64,000 bases of DNA from Prevotellaceae bacterium (GTDB taxonomy: Bacteria > Bacteroidota > Bacteroidia > Bacteroidales > Paludibacteraceae): positions 62,001 to 126,000 of the forward strand of contig JACJXK010000004.1 of assembly GCA_020636675.1 (NCBI GenBank), given 5' to 3'. Shown piece by piece: positions 35,107 to 43,560 of the stretch. Every line of letters starts with the position of its first letter. Positions within the stretch are counted from its first letter, which is position 1. The position numbers and the translations under genes are program-made. The notes beneath the pieces are model-generated. The model saw nothing but the letters and a program-made list of their open reading frames with translations, was not told the origin of the DNA and made no database searches.

Positions 35107-36948
35107 TTAGTCGTCAGACCTTCTTTTATTGTCATCGTCATAAAATCTGCGTCGAGGGGCGCGGTCACGGTTGAAATCGTCCCTTTTGCCGAAATCGCGT
35201 CTGTCTCCGTCTCTACGTTCACGTGGGCGGTCGTCAAATCTGCGCTCTCTGTCTCCGAAGTCTCTGCGTGGGCGGTCTCCGAAGTCTCTTCTTGGACGGT
35301 CGTTGTCGTCTCTTCTGTCGAAACTGCGTCTATTGCCGCCTCCATCTCTGTTGTCTTCTCTTCTGAATCCGCCTTCTCTTCTGAATCCGTCACCGCCTTC
35401 TCTTCTTGGACGGTCGTCAAACTTGCGGTCCTTGTCTCCGAAGTCTCTGCGCGGGCGATCTCCGAAGTCTCTTCTTGGACGGTCGTCGTCTCTTCTTCCG
35501 AAACCTCCTCGTCTTTCTCCGAAGTCTCTTCGAGGTCTGTCCTCTCTGTCAGAATCGTCACGTCTTCTTCTCTCGCCTATCTTCTTCCACTCTCCGGTCT
35601 CCTTGTCGAAATATTCGCCGGCAGCTTCATGGATGCTTTTCTCGAAAGCGATGTGGCGTCTGTTCCGGTAGTCGGATTCTTCTTCTTCGCTCACCTCTTT
35701 GACTCCTCTTTCTATGTAAGATTCCGGACGTATGTATACTTTCTCCTCTGTCTCGGAAGTCTCTTCTCCTTCGTTGGACCTCACCCTCTCCCTTAGGTCG
35801 CGGATGAAGTCGTTGCGTCTTCCGCTGAAGAGCTCATATTTGCGGAATTCACACTCGATGGAGCCGTTCAGCAGCTCGAATTTTCGAGAAGGGTGGAGTC
35901 CTATCTTTTCGGATGCTTCGGTAGGAGGGGTGATGATCCATGCCTCCATGTCGGTGTAGTCGCGTTTGAGCTTCGAGCCAATCATGCTGTACAGCTCGCA
36001 GTCGGCGGCTAGTCTCTCGCCGTAAGGCGGGTTGAAAACGAGCATTGCCTTTTCCGCAGGTTTTGACAGCTGTTGGAAAGGTGATGTTTTTAAGGTGACA
36101 CATCTTGCCACACCGGCGCGTTTTACGTTTGCCTCGGCTATCTCGATGGCTCGAGGCGATATGTCTGAGCCGTATATCTTATGTTCGAATTCTCGTTCTT
36201 GAGAGTCGTCGTTGTAAAGACGGTCGAAAAGTTCCTGGTCAAAATCAGGCCATTTCTCGAATGCGAAACCTTGAGTTCGGTATATGCCCGGAGCTATGTT
36301 CTGTGCGATGAGCGCAGCTTCGATGACAATCGTTCCTGATCCGCACATAGGGTCAATCAGGTCACTCTGTCCGTCCCATCCCGCCAACAGTAGCATTCCG
36401 GCAGCCAAAGCCTCGTTGATAGGGGCCTCTGTCTGTACCTCGCGGTATCCTCTCTTGCTCAGTATCTCACCGGAACTGTCGATGGACAGGGTGCATTGGT
36501 CTTGGGCAATGTGTATGTTGATCTGCACGTCTGGATTTACGATGCGCACAGATGGGCGTTTGCCGGTTTTGTGGTTGAAATAATCAGCAATGGCGTCTTT
36601 TACTCTATATGCCAGAAATTTTGAATGTTTGAAATTGTCAGAAAAGACAACGGCATCAACGGCAAATGTCTTGCTGTTGTCCATCCATGATTCCCAATTG
36701 AAAAGTTTGATTTTGTCGTAGACTTCATCGGCATCTTGTGCTTCGAATTTGTATATCGGTTTCAATATCCGTAATGCCGTGCGGCAATATAAGTTGGCTT
36801 TGTACATCATCTCGATGTCGCCCTTGAATCTGACGCCTCTTCTCAGTATCTCCACTTCGTCGGCACCAAGATTAATTAACTCCTTTGCCAGAACCTCTTC
36901 CAATCCTTGGAAGGTCTTTGCTATTAATTCAAATTTTTCCGTTTCCAC
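35107..36948 (-). CDS. THUMP-domain 23S rRNA guanine-N2 methyltransferase-like, with Arg/Asp-rich tail
   Basis: 613 residues. An N-terminal THUMP RNA-binding domain (about 45-155) is followed by a Rossmann methyltransferase with SAM motif I DPMCGSGT (near 200) and catalytic NPPYGERL (near 310). This matches the RlmL N-terminal half/YpsC family, which methylates a guanine of 23S rRNA. From about residue 458 to the end the chain becomes a low-complexity tail of R, D, G and F with repeated RPRRDFGD units. Such tails bind RNA in helicases and ribosome-assembly factors, but are unusual for this enzyme. Promoter box 24 bases upstream and a strong terminator show it is a single-gene unit. Confidence 0.88.
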   Translation of the reverse strand: METEKFELIAKTFQGLEEVLAKELINLGADEVEILRRGVRFKGDIEMMYKANLYCRTALRILKPIYKFEAQDADEVYDKIKLFNWESWMDNSKTFAVDAVVFSDNFKHSKFLAYRVKDAIADYFNHKTGKRPSVRIVNPDVQINIHIAQDQCTLSIDSSGEILSKRGYREVQTEAPINEALAAGMLLLAGWDGQSDLIDPMCGSGTIVIEAALIAQNIAPGIYRTQGFAFEKWPDFDQELFDRLYNDDSQEREFEHKIYGSDISPRAIEIAEANVKRAGVARCVTLKTSPFQQLSKPAEKAMLVFNPPYGERLAADCELYSMIGSKLKRDYTDMEAWIITPPTEASEKIGLHPSRKFELLNGSIECEFRKYELFSGRRNDFIRDLRERVRSNEGEETSETEEKVYIRPESYIERGVKEVSEEEESDYRNRRHIAFEKSIHEAAGEYFDKETGEWKKIGERRRRDDSDREDRPRRDFGERRGGFGRRDDDRPRRDFGDRPRRDFGDKDRKFDDRPRREGGDGFRREGGFRREDNRDGGGNRRSFDRRDDNDRPRRDFGDRPRRDFGDRERRFDDRPRERRDGDRRDFGKRDDFNRDRAPRRRFYDDDNKRRSDD

Positions 36949-36971
36949 TCTTATGTGTAATTTTTGACGCT

Positions 36972-36980
36972 ACAAATATA
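36972..36980 (-). promoter_or_regulatory. -7 box of the RNA methyltransferase gene
   Basis: The minus strand reads TATATTTGT, a full match to TAnnTTTGY, 23 bases before the start codon, giving a very short leader. Confidence 0.55.
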
Positions 36981-37032
36981 CGGGAATATTGTCAAATTGC
37001 AACAGATAGGTCTCCCCATTATTCTTTTTTGA

Positions 37033-37140
37033 ATAAAAAAACCACAACCGGCTCTTCACAGAGTTTGTTGTGGTCACTATTTAAAGTATAAATGTTTTGT
37101 TTTGTCGAAACCCAATTATGGATTCTAAAAAAAATTATGG
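37033..37140 (-). ncRNA. Small RNA family, copy A
   Basis: Transcription would run on the minus strand from a -7 box TACATTTGC (37145-37153), through the core AAAACATTTATACTTTAAAT, to a terminator with stem CCACAAC (37067-37073) and GTTGTGG (37042-37048) and six T. An inner CTC/GAG pair is also present in the terminator loop. The upstream part is more diverged than in copies C and D. Length about 105 nt, no open frame. Confidence 0.55.
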
Positions 37141-37199
37141 TTCGGCAAATGTACGAATTAATTATTAATCTGCTATTGTTAATGACGATAAAAATTGTG

Positions 37200-37430
37200 T
37201 GACCATCAAAAATAATTTGCTATGGTTCAATGCATTTTGTGTGGGGTGATTCCCAAACGTTGCATTGATGGCAACATCCAGCAGATTATCGGACAGGATT
37301 TACAGGATAAAAACAAAATTTTCTCAATATGCCTCACTATTGGAGGTCGACTACCAGCCTTTTCTTCTTATAAAGAGAAATGCCTACAGTATTTCATCAA
37401 AATCGTCACAAGTTGTTTTTAATGTTTACT
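37200..37430. repeat. Dispersed intergenic repeat, partial copy
   Basis: Shares modules with other gaps in the window: GTGACCATCAAAAATAATTT, TTATCGGACAGGATTTACAG and ATCAAAATCGTCACAAGTTG. These modules also occur near 43100-43370 (inverted), 52700-52870 and 56950-57080. No gene. The following stretch, 37431-37680, has only a further module, GATTACTTAGTGATGATGAA. Confidence 0.55.
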
Positions 37431-37689
37431 GTGCTGTTTCAGTCCGGATGGTTCGCACAAATTACTTTTTTTCTACCGAAATAGAGACCCGCTCGATTTG
37501 AAATAGAGCAGTGATTTTTTTTGACGATTACTTAGTGATGATGAAAAAATAACTTCCGCAACTTTAAGTGATCATGAAAAAACAACTTACTAAAGTTCAA
37601 AACATCTTGAAAGTATGCTTTCCGTGCATTGCATTGCTAGCAAACATTTCGTAGATTTTTGAACATGATTTCTAAAACGTCTCTTTTTC

Positions 37690-38046
37690 AATAGGCGTAC
37701 ACTCGCCTTTGGCCGCGGAGGAGGGGAGGTGCGTGCCGCAACGTGAAAAAACCTTTTTGCCCGAGGTACGAGGGAATAAAGGTTTTAGCGGAGGCACGTG
37801 CCGTGCCTCCCGGAAAGCGGGCAACAGCGCAGGCACTTTTGCTTACTTTTCCTGCCGGAGAAAAGTAAGTGCCCGTCCGGCAGGAGGACAGAAATGATTG
37901 TCGTGTATGGTGCATTCCTCCGGAATGCGTTTGCCGATGCCTATTTCCCCCTCTACAAAGAGATAATGCCTATGGCATTTTGTCAAAATCGTCATAAGTT
38001 GTTTTTTGCCGATTACTTAGTAATGGATAAAGAATAACTTCCGCAA
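37690..38046. repeat. Dispersed intergenic repeat, GC-rich copy with hairpins
   Basis: Contains ACTCGCCTTTGGCCGCGGAG, AAAGGTTTTAGCGGAGG, CGGGCAACAGCGCAGGCA and ends with a TCAAAATCGTCATAAGTTG module. The same order is found inverted at 43109-43300. The hairpin-forming GCATTCCTCCGGAATGC lies at 37911-37927. No coding signature in any frame. Confidence 0.55.
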
Positions 38047-38146
38047 CTTTTTGACAGAAACTCTTTGCATTTAAATTTTGGCAAGCAGAAATCTGCGGAA
38101 GTTATTTTTTTACTGTTACTTAACAAAAAACGGCGCGTTTTTTGTT
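38032..38146. repeat. Two inverted repeats in the gene-free region
   Basis: GAATAACTTCCGCA (38032-38045) and TGCGGAAGTTATT (38094-38106, followed by a T run) can form a long-looped hairpin. Directly after it, AACAAAAAACG and CGTTTTTTGTT (38122-38146) form an 11-bp palindrome with a 3-base loop. They may end transcripts entering from the left; no adjacent gene is known. Confidence 0.4.
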
Positions 38147-38169
38147 AGTTTTATGTTCGTTTAATAGAA

Positions 38170-38284
38170 TAAAAAAACACAACCTGCTCTCGCGAGTAAG
38201 TTGTGTTTGCTGTACCTTCGAAAAGATACAATGTTTTCTGAGAACGAAATCTAGGTTTTTCTTAATAGTTTCTTATACGTTTCC
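38170..38284 (-). ncRNA. Small RNA family, copy B
   Basis: The -7 box TATCTTTGC is at 38291-38299 (minus). The transcript carries the conserved ATTTCGTTCTCAGAAAACAT core, a hairpin GTATCTT-TTCG-AAGGTAC in place of the TACT/AGTA hairpin of the other copies, and a terminator with stem ACACAAC/GTTGTGT plus seven T. The first terminator pair is A-T here instead of C-G in the other copies, a compensatory change. About 115 nt. Confidence 0.55.
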
Positions 38285-38559
38285 TTTATGGCAAAGATAG
38301 TTCATTTTGATGTTAGTTGTATCTGTTTTTGATTCAAAAATTGCTTGTTGTCGTTACTAAAAATGAATAAAGAGGAGGTTGCACGCAAGTTATTGACAAA
38401 AGTCAACCGGATTTGGCGAAAAGTCAATAGTCTGATATTAGAAAAGATGTTGTGAAGTTGTCGTCTTTTTTCGAGAAGAAAGAGAATGGGATTGGAGGTT
38501 TCTTGCTTTTTCCTGTAAGATGGGAAGAGGTGCTGGTTTAGGATGAAATCCTATAAAAT

Positions 38560-38675
38560 AAAATAAAAAAACCACAACCGGCTCTTCACAGAGTATTGAT
38601 TGTGGACATACTATTAAAGTATAAATGTTTCCTGAGAACGAAATCTATTTTTCAAGGTTTTAATTACCGTTTCCT
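38560..38675 (-). ncRNA. Small RNA family, copy C
   Basis: The -7 box TACCTTTGC is at 38682-38690 (minus). The core reads ATTTCGTTCTCAGGAAACAT followed by TTATACTTTAATAGTA, and the terminator has CCACAA/TTGTGG with CTC/GAG inside and a run of seven T. About 115 nt. Together with copy D it shows the clearest conservation of the whole element. Confidence 0.6.
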
Positions 38676-38839
38676 TATGTTGCAAAGGTAGTGGGAATGC
38701 CGTCTCCGGAAATGGAAATATGATACAGAAAAATGTAAAAATGATACAATTGTAGACTTTTTGCACAATATTATTGTTGTCGCCGGAAGTGTTTGGATTG
38801 AATTTTGTGTGTTTGGAGGTGTGAGTGGGTGGGCAAGGT

Positions 38840-38945
38840 ATATAAAAAAACCACAACAGGCTCATCTACGAGAGTGTTGTGGGTACTATTTAAAGTATAA
38901 ATGTTTCCTGAGAACGAAATTTAATAAGGTTTTATATTTATTTCG
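38840..38945 (-). ncRNA. Small RNA family, copy D
   Basis: The core ATTTCGTTCTCAGGAAACAT and hairpin TACTTTAAATAGTA are followed by a terminator of CCACAACA/TGTTGTGG with CTC/GAG inside and seven T. The -7 box is weaker (CGATCTTTGA at about 38953-38962). About 105 nt, no open frame. The gaps between copies (38300-38560, 38691-38840, 38965-39125) show nothing else. Confidence 0.55.
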
Positions 38946-39129
38946 CACGGTTCAAAGATCGTATTTTCTCCGTAATCTGGGGGTATATTGTCGTTTCATG
39001 TTTTGGTAAAAAATGTTTCCATTTTTTGTAATTTTATGAAAAAATGCGCATTCACCGATGAAATGTGTTTGTTGCTTAAGGAAAAAGAGATGAGTCTGTT
39101 GGTGTATATTGGTTTCAGAAAAACAAAAG

Positions 39130-39164
39130 AAGCCCCGACCAATGAGCCTATATGGTCGGGGCTT
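39130..39164 (-). terminator. Terminator after queA
   Basis: Perfect 11-bp stem AAGCCCCGACC / GGTCGGGGCTT with a 13-base loop, followed on the minus strand by CTTTTGTTTTTC. It lies 20 bases beyond the queA stop and ends the five-gene operon. Confidence 0.85.
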
Positions 39165-39183
39165 CTTTTAGTAGGGTGTTGTC

Positions 39184-40233
39184 TTATATAATCAACATGG
39201 CATCGCCATAAGTCCCGAAGCGGTACTTCTCCTTCAGTGCCACATCATAAGCGTTCATGACCTCGTCATATCCGCCGAATGCAGCCACCATCATCAGAAG
39301 GGTGGAGAGCGGCAGATGGAAATTGCTTATCATCCTATTGGCCACGCTGAAGTCGTAAGGAGGGAAGATGAACTTGTTGGTCCAACCCTCGAATGGTTTT
39401 ACGCATCCGTCTGTTCCCACGCTGCTCTCTACGGCTCTCATTACCGTGGTTCCTACGGCGCAGATGTTCTTTTTCCCCAATCTGGCTTTGTTGATAATCT
39501 CTGTGTTTGGGATGGTGATTTGCATCTGTTCGGAGTCCATCTTGTGCTTGGTCAGGTCTTCCACGTCAATTTCGCGGAAGTTTCCCAGCCCAGCGTGTAG
39601 CGTGATATAGGCAAAGTCGCAGCCTTTTATCTCCAATCTCTTCATCAGTTCGCGGCTGAAGTGCATACCTGCGGTTGGAGCAACGACGGCTCCTTCGTTT
39701 TTTGCGAAGATGGTTTGGTATCTCTCCTCGTCTTCTGGCTCTACCGGGCGGTTGATGCATTTTGGTAATGGGGTCTCGCCTAGTTTGTAGAGCGACTCTT
39801 TGAATTCGTCATAACTTCCGTCGAAGAGGAACCGTAGTGTACGGCCTCTGGATGTGGTGTTGTCGATGACCTCTGCCACCATGGAGTCATCTTCTCCGAA
39901 GTACAGTTTGTTTCCTATTCGGATTTTTCTGGCAGGGTCAACTAATACGTCCCAGAACTTCAGTTCGTGGTTCAGCTCTCTGAGGAGAAACACTTCAATC
40001 TTTGCTCCTGTCTTTTCTTTGTTTCCATAAAGTCTGGCAGGAAACACCTTTGTGTCGTTAAAAATGAACACATCCTCCTCGTCGAAGTAGTTGATGATGT
40101 CTTTGAATATCTTGTGTTCTATTTGTCCCGTCTTTCTGTTGAGTACAAGAAGTCTAGACTCGTCTCTGTTTTTGGCAGGATAGAGAGCCAGCTGCTCTTC
40201 TGGTAGCGCGAATTTAAATTTTGACAGTTTCAT
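39184..40233 (-). CDS. queA: S-adenosylmethionine:tRNA ribosyltransferase-isomerase QueA
   Basis: 349 residues, normal length. QueA moves and isomerises the ribosyl part of SAM onto 7-aminomethyl-7-deazaguanine in tRNA to give epoxyqueuosine at the wobble position of GUN anticodons. Family motifs are FNDTKVFPARL near residue 58, PTAGMHF near 190, and LHAGLGNF near 217, with FHLPLSTLLMM near the C-terminus. It is the last gene of the ftsX-DUF3098-uppP-truB-queA operon, 52 bases after truB, and is followed by a strong terminator. Confidence 0.97.
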   Translation of the reverse strand: MKLSKFKFALPEEQLALYPAKNRDESRLLVLNRKTGQIEHKIFKDIINYFDEEDVFIFNDTKVFPARLYGNKEKTGAKIEVFLLRELNHELKFWDVLVDPARKIRIGNKLYFGEDDSMVAEVIDNTTSRGRTLRFLFDGSYDEFKESLYKLGETPLPKCINRPVEPEDEERYQTIFAKNEGAVVAPTAGMHFSRELMKRLEIKGCDFAYITLHAGLGNFREIDVEDLTKHKMDSEQMQITIPNTEIINKARLGKKNICAVGTTVMRAVESSVGTDGCVKPFEGWTNKFIFPPYDFSVANRMISNFHLPLSTLLMMVAAFGGYDEVMNAYDVALKEKYRFGTYGDAMLII

Positions 40234-40285
40234 ATCGTATGTTTTTTTATGTCTTGAAAAATGTGATGAACAGGAGTCCGACCCT

Positions 40286-41008
40286 TTAGTTCAGGGTTTC
40301 GTCCTTCTCTTCTGCCATCCGTTCCTTCTCCTTCTCCAGTGTCTCTCTGAAAGTGTCTATGGAGATGCAGTCGTTGAGTGTGATTTCTCCCACTCTGGTA
40401 CGTTCCAGTCCGATGAGGTGCGCTCCGCTGTTGAGGGACTGCCCAATGTCGCGGGCCAAGGCCCTGATGTATGTCCCTTTACTGCACACTACACGTATCT
40501 TGATGACTGGCATCTCGCATTCCAGCAGCTCTATCTCGTCGATGACCAATATCTTTGACTTTATCTCCACCTCTTTGCCTTCCCTTGCGTATTCGTAGGC
40601 ACGCTTGCCGTTTATCTTGACGGCGGAGTAGGTGGGTGGTATCTGATGTATTTCGCCCAAGAACTGCTTCAGCACCTCTTCCAAAAGTTCCCTGCTGATG
40701 TGTTCCGTAGGATATTGTGCGTCGACTTCTGTTTCGAGGTCGAAGGAGGGGGTTGTGGCTCCCAGCTTGATGGTGGCTACATATTCCTTGGTGTGGTATT
40801 GCAGCTCCTCTATCTTTTTCGTCGCCCGTCCGGTGCAGACCGTCATTACCCCTGTCGCAAGAGGATCCAGAGTCCCGGCGTGCCCTATCTTTATCTTTTT
40901 CAGCCCAAGTGTATGTTTGACCATGGTCCTGACTTTGTTGACCAAGTCGAACGATGTCCAATGCAGCGGTTTGTTGAAATATAGAATTTCGCCTTCTAGT
41001 AAATCCAT
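40286..41008 (-). CDS. truB: tRNA pseudouridine-55 synthase TruB
   Basis: 240 residues. TruB makes pseudouridine 55 in the T-loop of tRNAs. The catalytic aspartate is D48 in GHAGTLDPLATG, and the motifs KPLHWTSF and TYSAVKINGKRAYEYAR are present. The start codon shares one base with the uppP stop, so the two are translationally coupled. The chain ends with a charged tail (EKEKERMAEEKDE) after the catalytic domain instead of a full PUA domain, as is common in Bacteroidetes. Confidence 0.96.
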   Translation of the reverse strand: MDLLEGEILYFNKPLHWTSFDLVNKVRTMVKHTLGLKKIKIGHAGTLDPLATGVMTVCTGRATKKIEELQYHTKEYVATIKLGATTPSFDLETEVDAQYPTEHISRELLEEVLKQFLGEIHQIPPTYSAVKINGKRAYEYAREGKEVEIKSKILVIDEIELLECEMPVIKIRVVCSKGTYIRALARDIGQSLNSGAHLIGLERTRVGEITLNDCISIDTFRETLEKEKERMAEEKDETLN

Positions 41009-41853
41009 TAAACTTCCAAGTTATAACCGGCCATCATGAGTAAAAGGATAGCTCCTCCTGCTATTATCCTATACCATCCAAAGGCCTTGAATCCGTACTT
41101 TGTAACGAAGCTGATGAAGAATTTGATGGCTAGTAGAGCCACTACGAATGCCACTAGGTTGCCTATCAGCAAAACGGACAAGTTGTCTTTGATGAGCTCC
41201 ACTCCGTTGGGTTCCAATATCAGTTTCAGCAGCTTATATGCGGTGGCGGCGAGCATGGTAGGAACGGCCAGAAAGAAAGAAAACTCTGCGGCGTCTTTCC
41301 TTGTCAGTTTTTGCGACATACCGCCTACTATGGTAGCCATGGAACGGGAGACTCCCGGAATCATGGCGATGCACTGGAACAGACCGATGAAAAGTGCTTT
41401 CTTCTCTGTCACTACCGTCTTTTCGTCACCTTTGTTGAATATCTTGTCGCAGAAGAGCATGAACACGCCGCCGATGATTAGCATCACGGCTACTATGGTT
41501 ACGCTCTCCAGCATCACGTCGATAAAGTCGCTCATCAGGAAACCTATTACGGCTGCGGGGATGAAGGCTACGAAAAGTTTCCAATAGAAATCGAACTTAT
41601 GCAGCAGTTTCTGCACGTTCGAACTGCCTTCTGGAAGAGGATCCTTGTTTGTTCTGAAAAAGCGTTTCCAGTATAAACATACGACGGAGAGGATGGCTCC
41701 GAACTGTATGATTACGGTAAACGCCTTCACGAAATCTGTGCTCTTTACGCCGAGCAGTCCTTGGGTAATGATCATGTGCCCTGTTGATGACACGGGAAGA
41801 AACTCGGTGAGTCCTTCCACGATGGAGATGATAATGGTCTCTATGATGTTCAT
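41008..41853 (-). CDS. uppP: Undecaprenyl-diphosphate phosphatase UppP (BacA)
   Basis: 281 residues, about eight membrane segments. It dephosphorylates undecaprenyl diphosphate so the lipid carrier can be reused in peptidoglycan and O-antigen synthesis; overproduction gives bacitracin resistance. The two inverted-repeat motifs are EGLTEFLPVSSTGHM (near 13-27) and PGVSRSMATIVGG (near 166-178). It overlaps the DUF3098 gene by four bases and truB by one base. Confidence 0.96.
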   Translation of the reverse strand: MNIIETIIISIVEGLTEFLPVSSTGHMIITQGLLGVKSTDFVKAFTVIIQFGAILSVVCLYWKRFFRTNKDPLPEGSSNVQKLLHKFDFYWKLFVAFIPAAVIGFLMSDFIDVMLESVTIVAVMLIIGGVFMLFCDKIFNKGDEKTVVTEKKALFIGLFQCIAMIPGVSRSMATIVGGMSQKLTRKDAAEFSFFLAVPTMLAATAYKLLKLILEPNGVELIKDNLSVLLIGNLVAFVVALLAIKFFISFVTKYGFKAFGWYRIIAGGAILLLMMAGYNLEV

Positions 41854-42083
41854 TTTTCCTCGCTCTTAGGGTTCCATAGAATAGCGAATATCTCGAAGAA
41901 AAATCCGAAAAGGGCAATCATAGGCCCGACGGTGATTCTCATCTTGTTGAAGACTTCAGGATTGTAGGTGCCGTCGTTGGTTCCTCCAATCATGCAGGAA
42001 AATCCGATTAGGATAATCACAAATCCCATGGCCAAAAGGACCAAGTTCTTTTTAGGTAAAGCAAAGTTAGTCTTGTTTTCCAT
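41850..42083 (-). CDS. DUF3098 small membrane protein
   Basis: 77 residues with two predicted membrane helices: ALPKKNLVLLAMGFVIILIGFS near residues 8-27 region and VGPMIALFGFFFEIFAILW near 51-69. The segment MIGGTNDGTYNPEVFN between them is characteristic of DUF3098, which is found almost only between ftsX and uppP in Bacteroidetes. The function is unknown; the place in the operon suggests a link to cell envelope growth or division. It starts ten bases after ftsX and overlaps uppP by four bases. Confidence 0.88.
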   Translation of the reverse strand: MENKTNFALPKKNLVLLAMGFVIILIGFSCMIGGTNDGTYNPEVFNKMRITVGPMIALFGFFFEIFAILWNPKSEEK

Positions 42084-42093
42084 CTTTCTATTT

Positions 42094-42966
42094 TTAGATA
42101 TAATATAATTCGTTAGTGTCGTGTCTCAGATATTTGTTCGTCGCAAATAGAGTCGACAAAGTCGTTATCAGGATGCCAGAGGCAAATATGGTGCTTGCCA
42201 CGACCGTGTATAACAGAGGGTCTTCGAAGTTGATGACCATCTCCAGTTCGTGGTAGGTGAGATAAAAGAAGCCTGCGATGTAAAGACATGCCAATATGGA
42301 GGCGGAAAGGCCGATGACGATGCCTTGCCTGATGTATGGCCTCCGGATGAAGTGCTTTGTCGCTCCGATCAGCTTCATGGCGTTGATGACAAACCGGTTG
42401 GAGTAAATCAGTAGCCGGATGGTGTTGTTTATCAGGATGAAGGAGATGAAAAGTAGCGTGATGGCTATTGCCATACAGATGCTCGTGATGCGGGTCACGT
42501 TGTGGTTGACCTCGTGGATGAGGTTCTTTTGGTAGTCCACATCTTTCACAATCCGTATCTCCTTCAATGATTTTGCGATGTATAGGATGCTGTCGTTATT
42601 GGCGTATGTCGACTTCAAATTGATTTCGAAGGTGGATGGCAACGGATTGAAGTTCAACAGTTCCATCGGGTCTTCTCCCAACTCTTCCGTCAGCTCTTTT
42701 AGCGCGTCTTCTTTGCTGATGTAGCGGAGGCCTTTCACAAATGGAGCTTTGAAGAGAGAGTCCTTCAGTCCTTTTATCTCCTTCTTTTGTGCAATGTCGC
42801 TTATGACGACAGATATTGTCAGGTTCTCTTTCAGATGAGAAGACAACTGGTTGCCGACGTAGACAAACATCGAGATGATACCCAACAAGAAAAGCACCAT
42901 CGAGATGCTGATTATGGATGTCAGTCGTGAATTGAGTATCTTATATTTTGCTACGTTCTTCCCCAT
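42094..42966 (-). CDS. ftsX: Cell-division ABC transporter permease FtsX
   Basis: 290 residues from the ATG at 42966; the frame is open further, but that part contains the promoter -7 box. It has the FtsX layout: one N-terminal membrane helix (about 20-42), a periplasmic domain (about 45-165, with FEINLKSTYANNDSI), then three helices. FtsX forms a complex with the ATPase FtsE and controls peptidoglycan hydrolases at the division site. The ftsE gene is not in the window. First gene of the five-gene operon that ends with queA. Confidence 0.93.
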   Translation of the reverse strand: MGKNVAKYKILNSRLTSIISISMVLFLLGIISMFVYVGNQLSSHLKENLTISVVISDIAQKKEIKGLKDSLFKAPFVKGLRYISKEDALKELTEELGEDPMELLNFNPLPSTFEINLKSTYANNDSILYIAKSLKEIRIVKDVDYQKNLIHEVNHNVTRITSICMAIAITLLFISFILINNTIRLLIYSNRFVINAMKLIGATKHFIRRPYIRQGIVIGLSASILACLYIAGFFYLTYHELEMVINFEDPLLYTVVASTIFASGILITTLSTLFATNKYLRHDTNELYYI

Positions 42967-43028
42967 CGTAACGATTATAATTGGCTTCTTTTCTCCTTGT
43001 GGTGGGGGAATAGTATGCCAAATTTGGC

Positions 43029-43037
43029 GCAAAAATA
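43029..43037 (-). promoter_or_regulatory. -7 box of the ftsX operon
   Basis: The minus strand reads TATTTTTGC, a full match to TAnnTTTGY, 62 bases before the ftsX start. It lies within the longer alternative frame and so supports the start at 42966. Confidence 0.6.
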
Positions 43038-43108
43038 GTAAATACTTGGATTTGTTGAAAATATGGAGATATAAAATAAGTTATAAGATATGAAATTTGA
43101 GTGGGTTC

Positions 43109-43370
43109 AGTGACCATCAGAAAATAATTTGCGACGATTTTGATAAAAATTGCCTTTTTGTTGTAGGAAAAGATGCCTGTGCTGTTGCCCGTTTTTTTTT
43201 AGGAGATACGGCATATTCCTCCGCTAAAACCTTTTTCCACGTTGTGGTATCTCCTGCCTCTCCTCTGCGGCCAAAGGCGAGTGACCGCCTGCCGATGGTG
43301 GGGTGTCTTAAGAAATAATCCTGTCTTATCCTGTAAATCCTGTCAAATAATCTACGGGATGATTGATCGG
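43109..43370. repeat. Dispersed intergenic repeat, inverted copy
   Basis: Read on the minus strand it follows the order of the 37690-38046 copy: CACTCGCCTTTGGCCGCAGA, AAGGTTTTAGCGGAGGA, CGGGCAACAGCACAGGCA, TCAAAATCGTCGCAAATT. Next to it, on the same strand, is GACAGGATTTACAGGATAAG (43321-43345 region). No gene. This fills most of the gap between ftsX and the kinase-like gene. Confidence 0.6.
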
Positions 43371-43491
43371 ATTGGAAAGCATCCATACAAGATGTTTTTC
43401 CCTAATTGCTCCGTCACTCCGAACTTCAGAGGTGCAACATGCCGTTAAAAAAAACATCTCATGTTGGGCTGGCGGCATTCGTCTCTTTTCT

Positions 43492-43500
43492 TATCTTTGT
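43492..43500 (+). promoter_or_regulatory. -7 box of the kinase/PqqD/ABC operon
   Basis: Reads TATCTTTGT, a full match to TAnnTTTGY, 60 bases before the chosen start at 43561, with TTG at 43464-43466. Confidence 0.55.
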
Positions 43501-43560
43501 ATGATTAGTCATGCTATAATATTCCGTGTTTGGAGAACTTTGTATAATCTAGGGAAGAAG

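Noticed and set aside
35091..35702. Open frames opposite or in another frame of the Arg/Asp-rich tail of the RNA methyltransferase
   Set aside because: The repeated RPRRDFGD codons give Ser/Leu/Arg-rich shadows on the opposite strand and a Glu/Thr/Ser-rich one in another frame; no start signal or homology supports them.
37700..37920. Open frames in the GC-rich repeat at 37.7-37.9 kb on both strands
   Set aside because: The same DNA recurs inverted at 43.1-43.3 kb with indels that break the frames, which fits a non-coding repeat.
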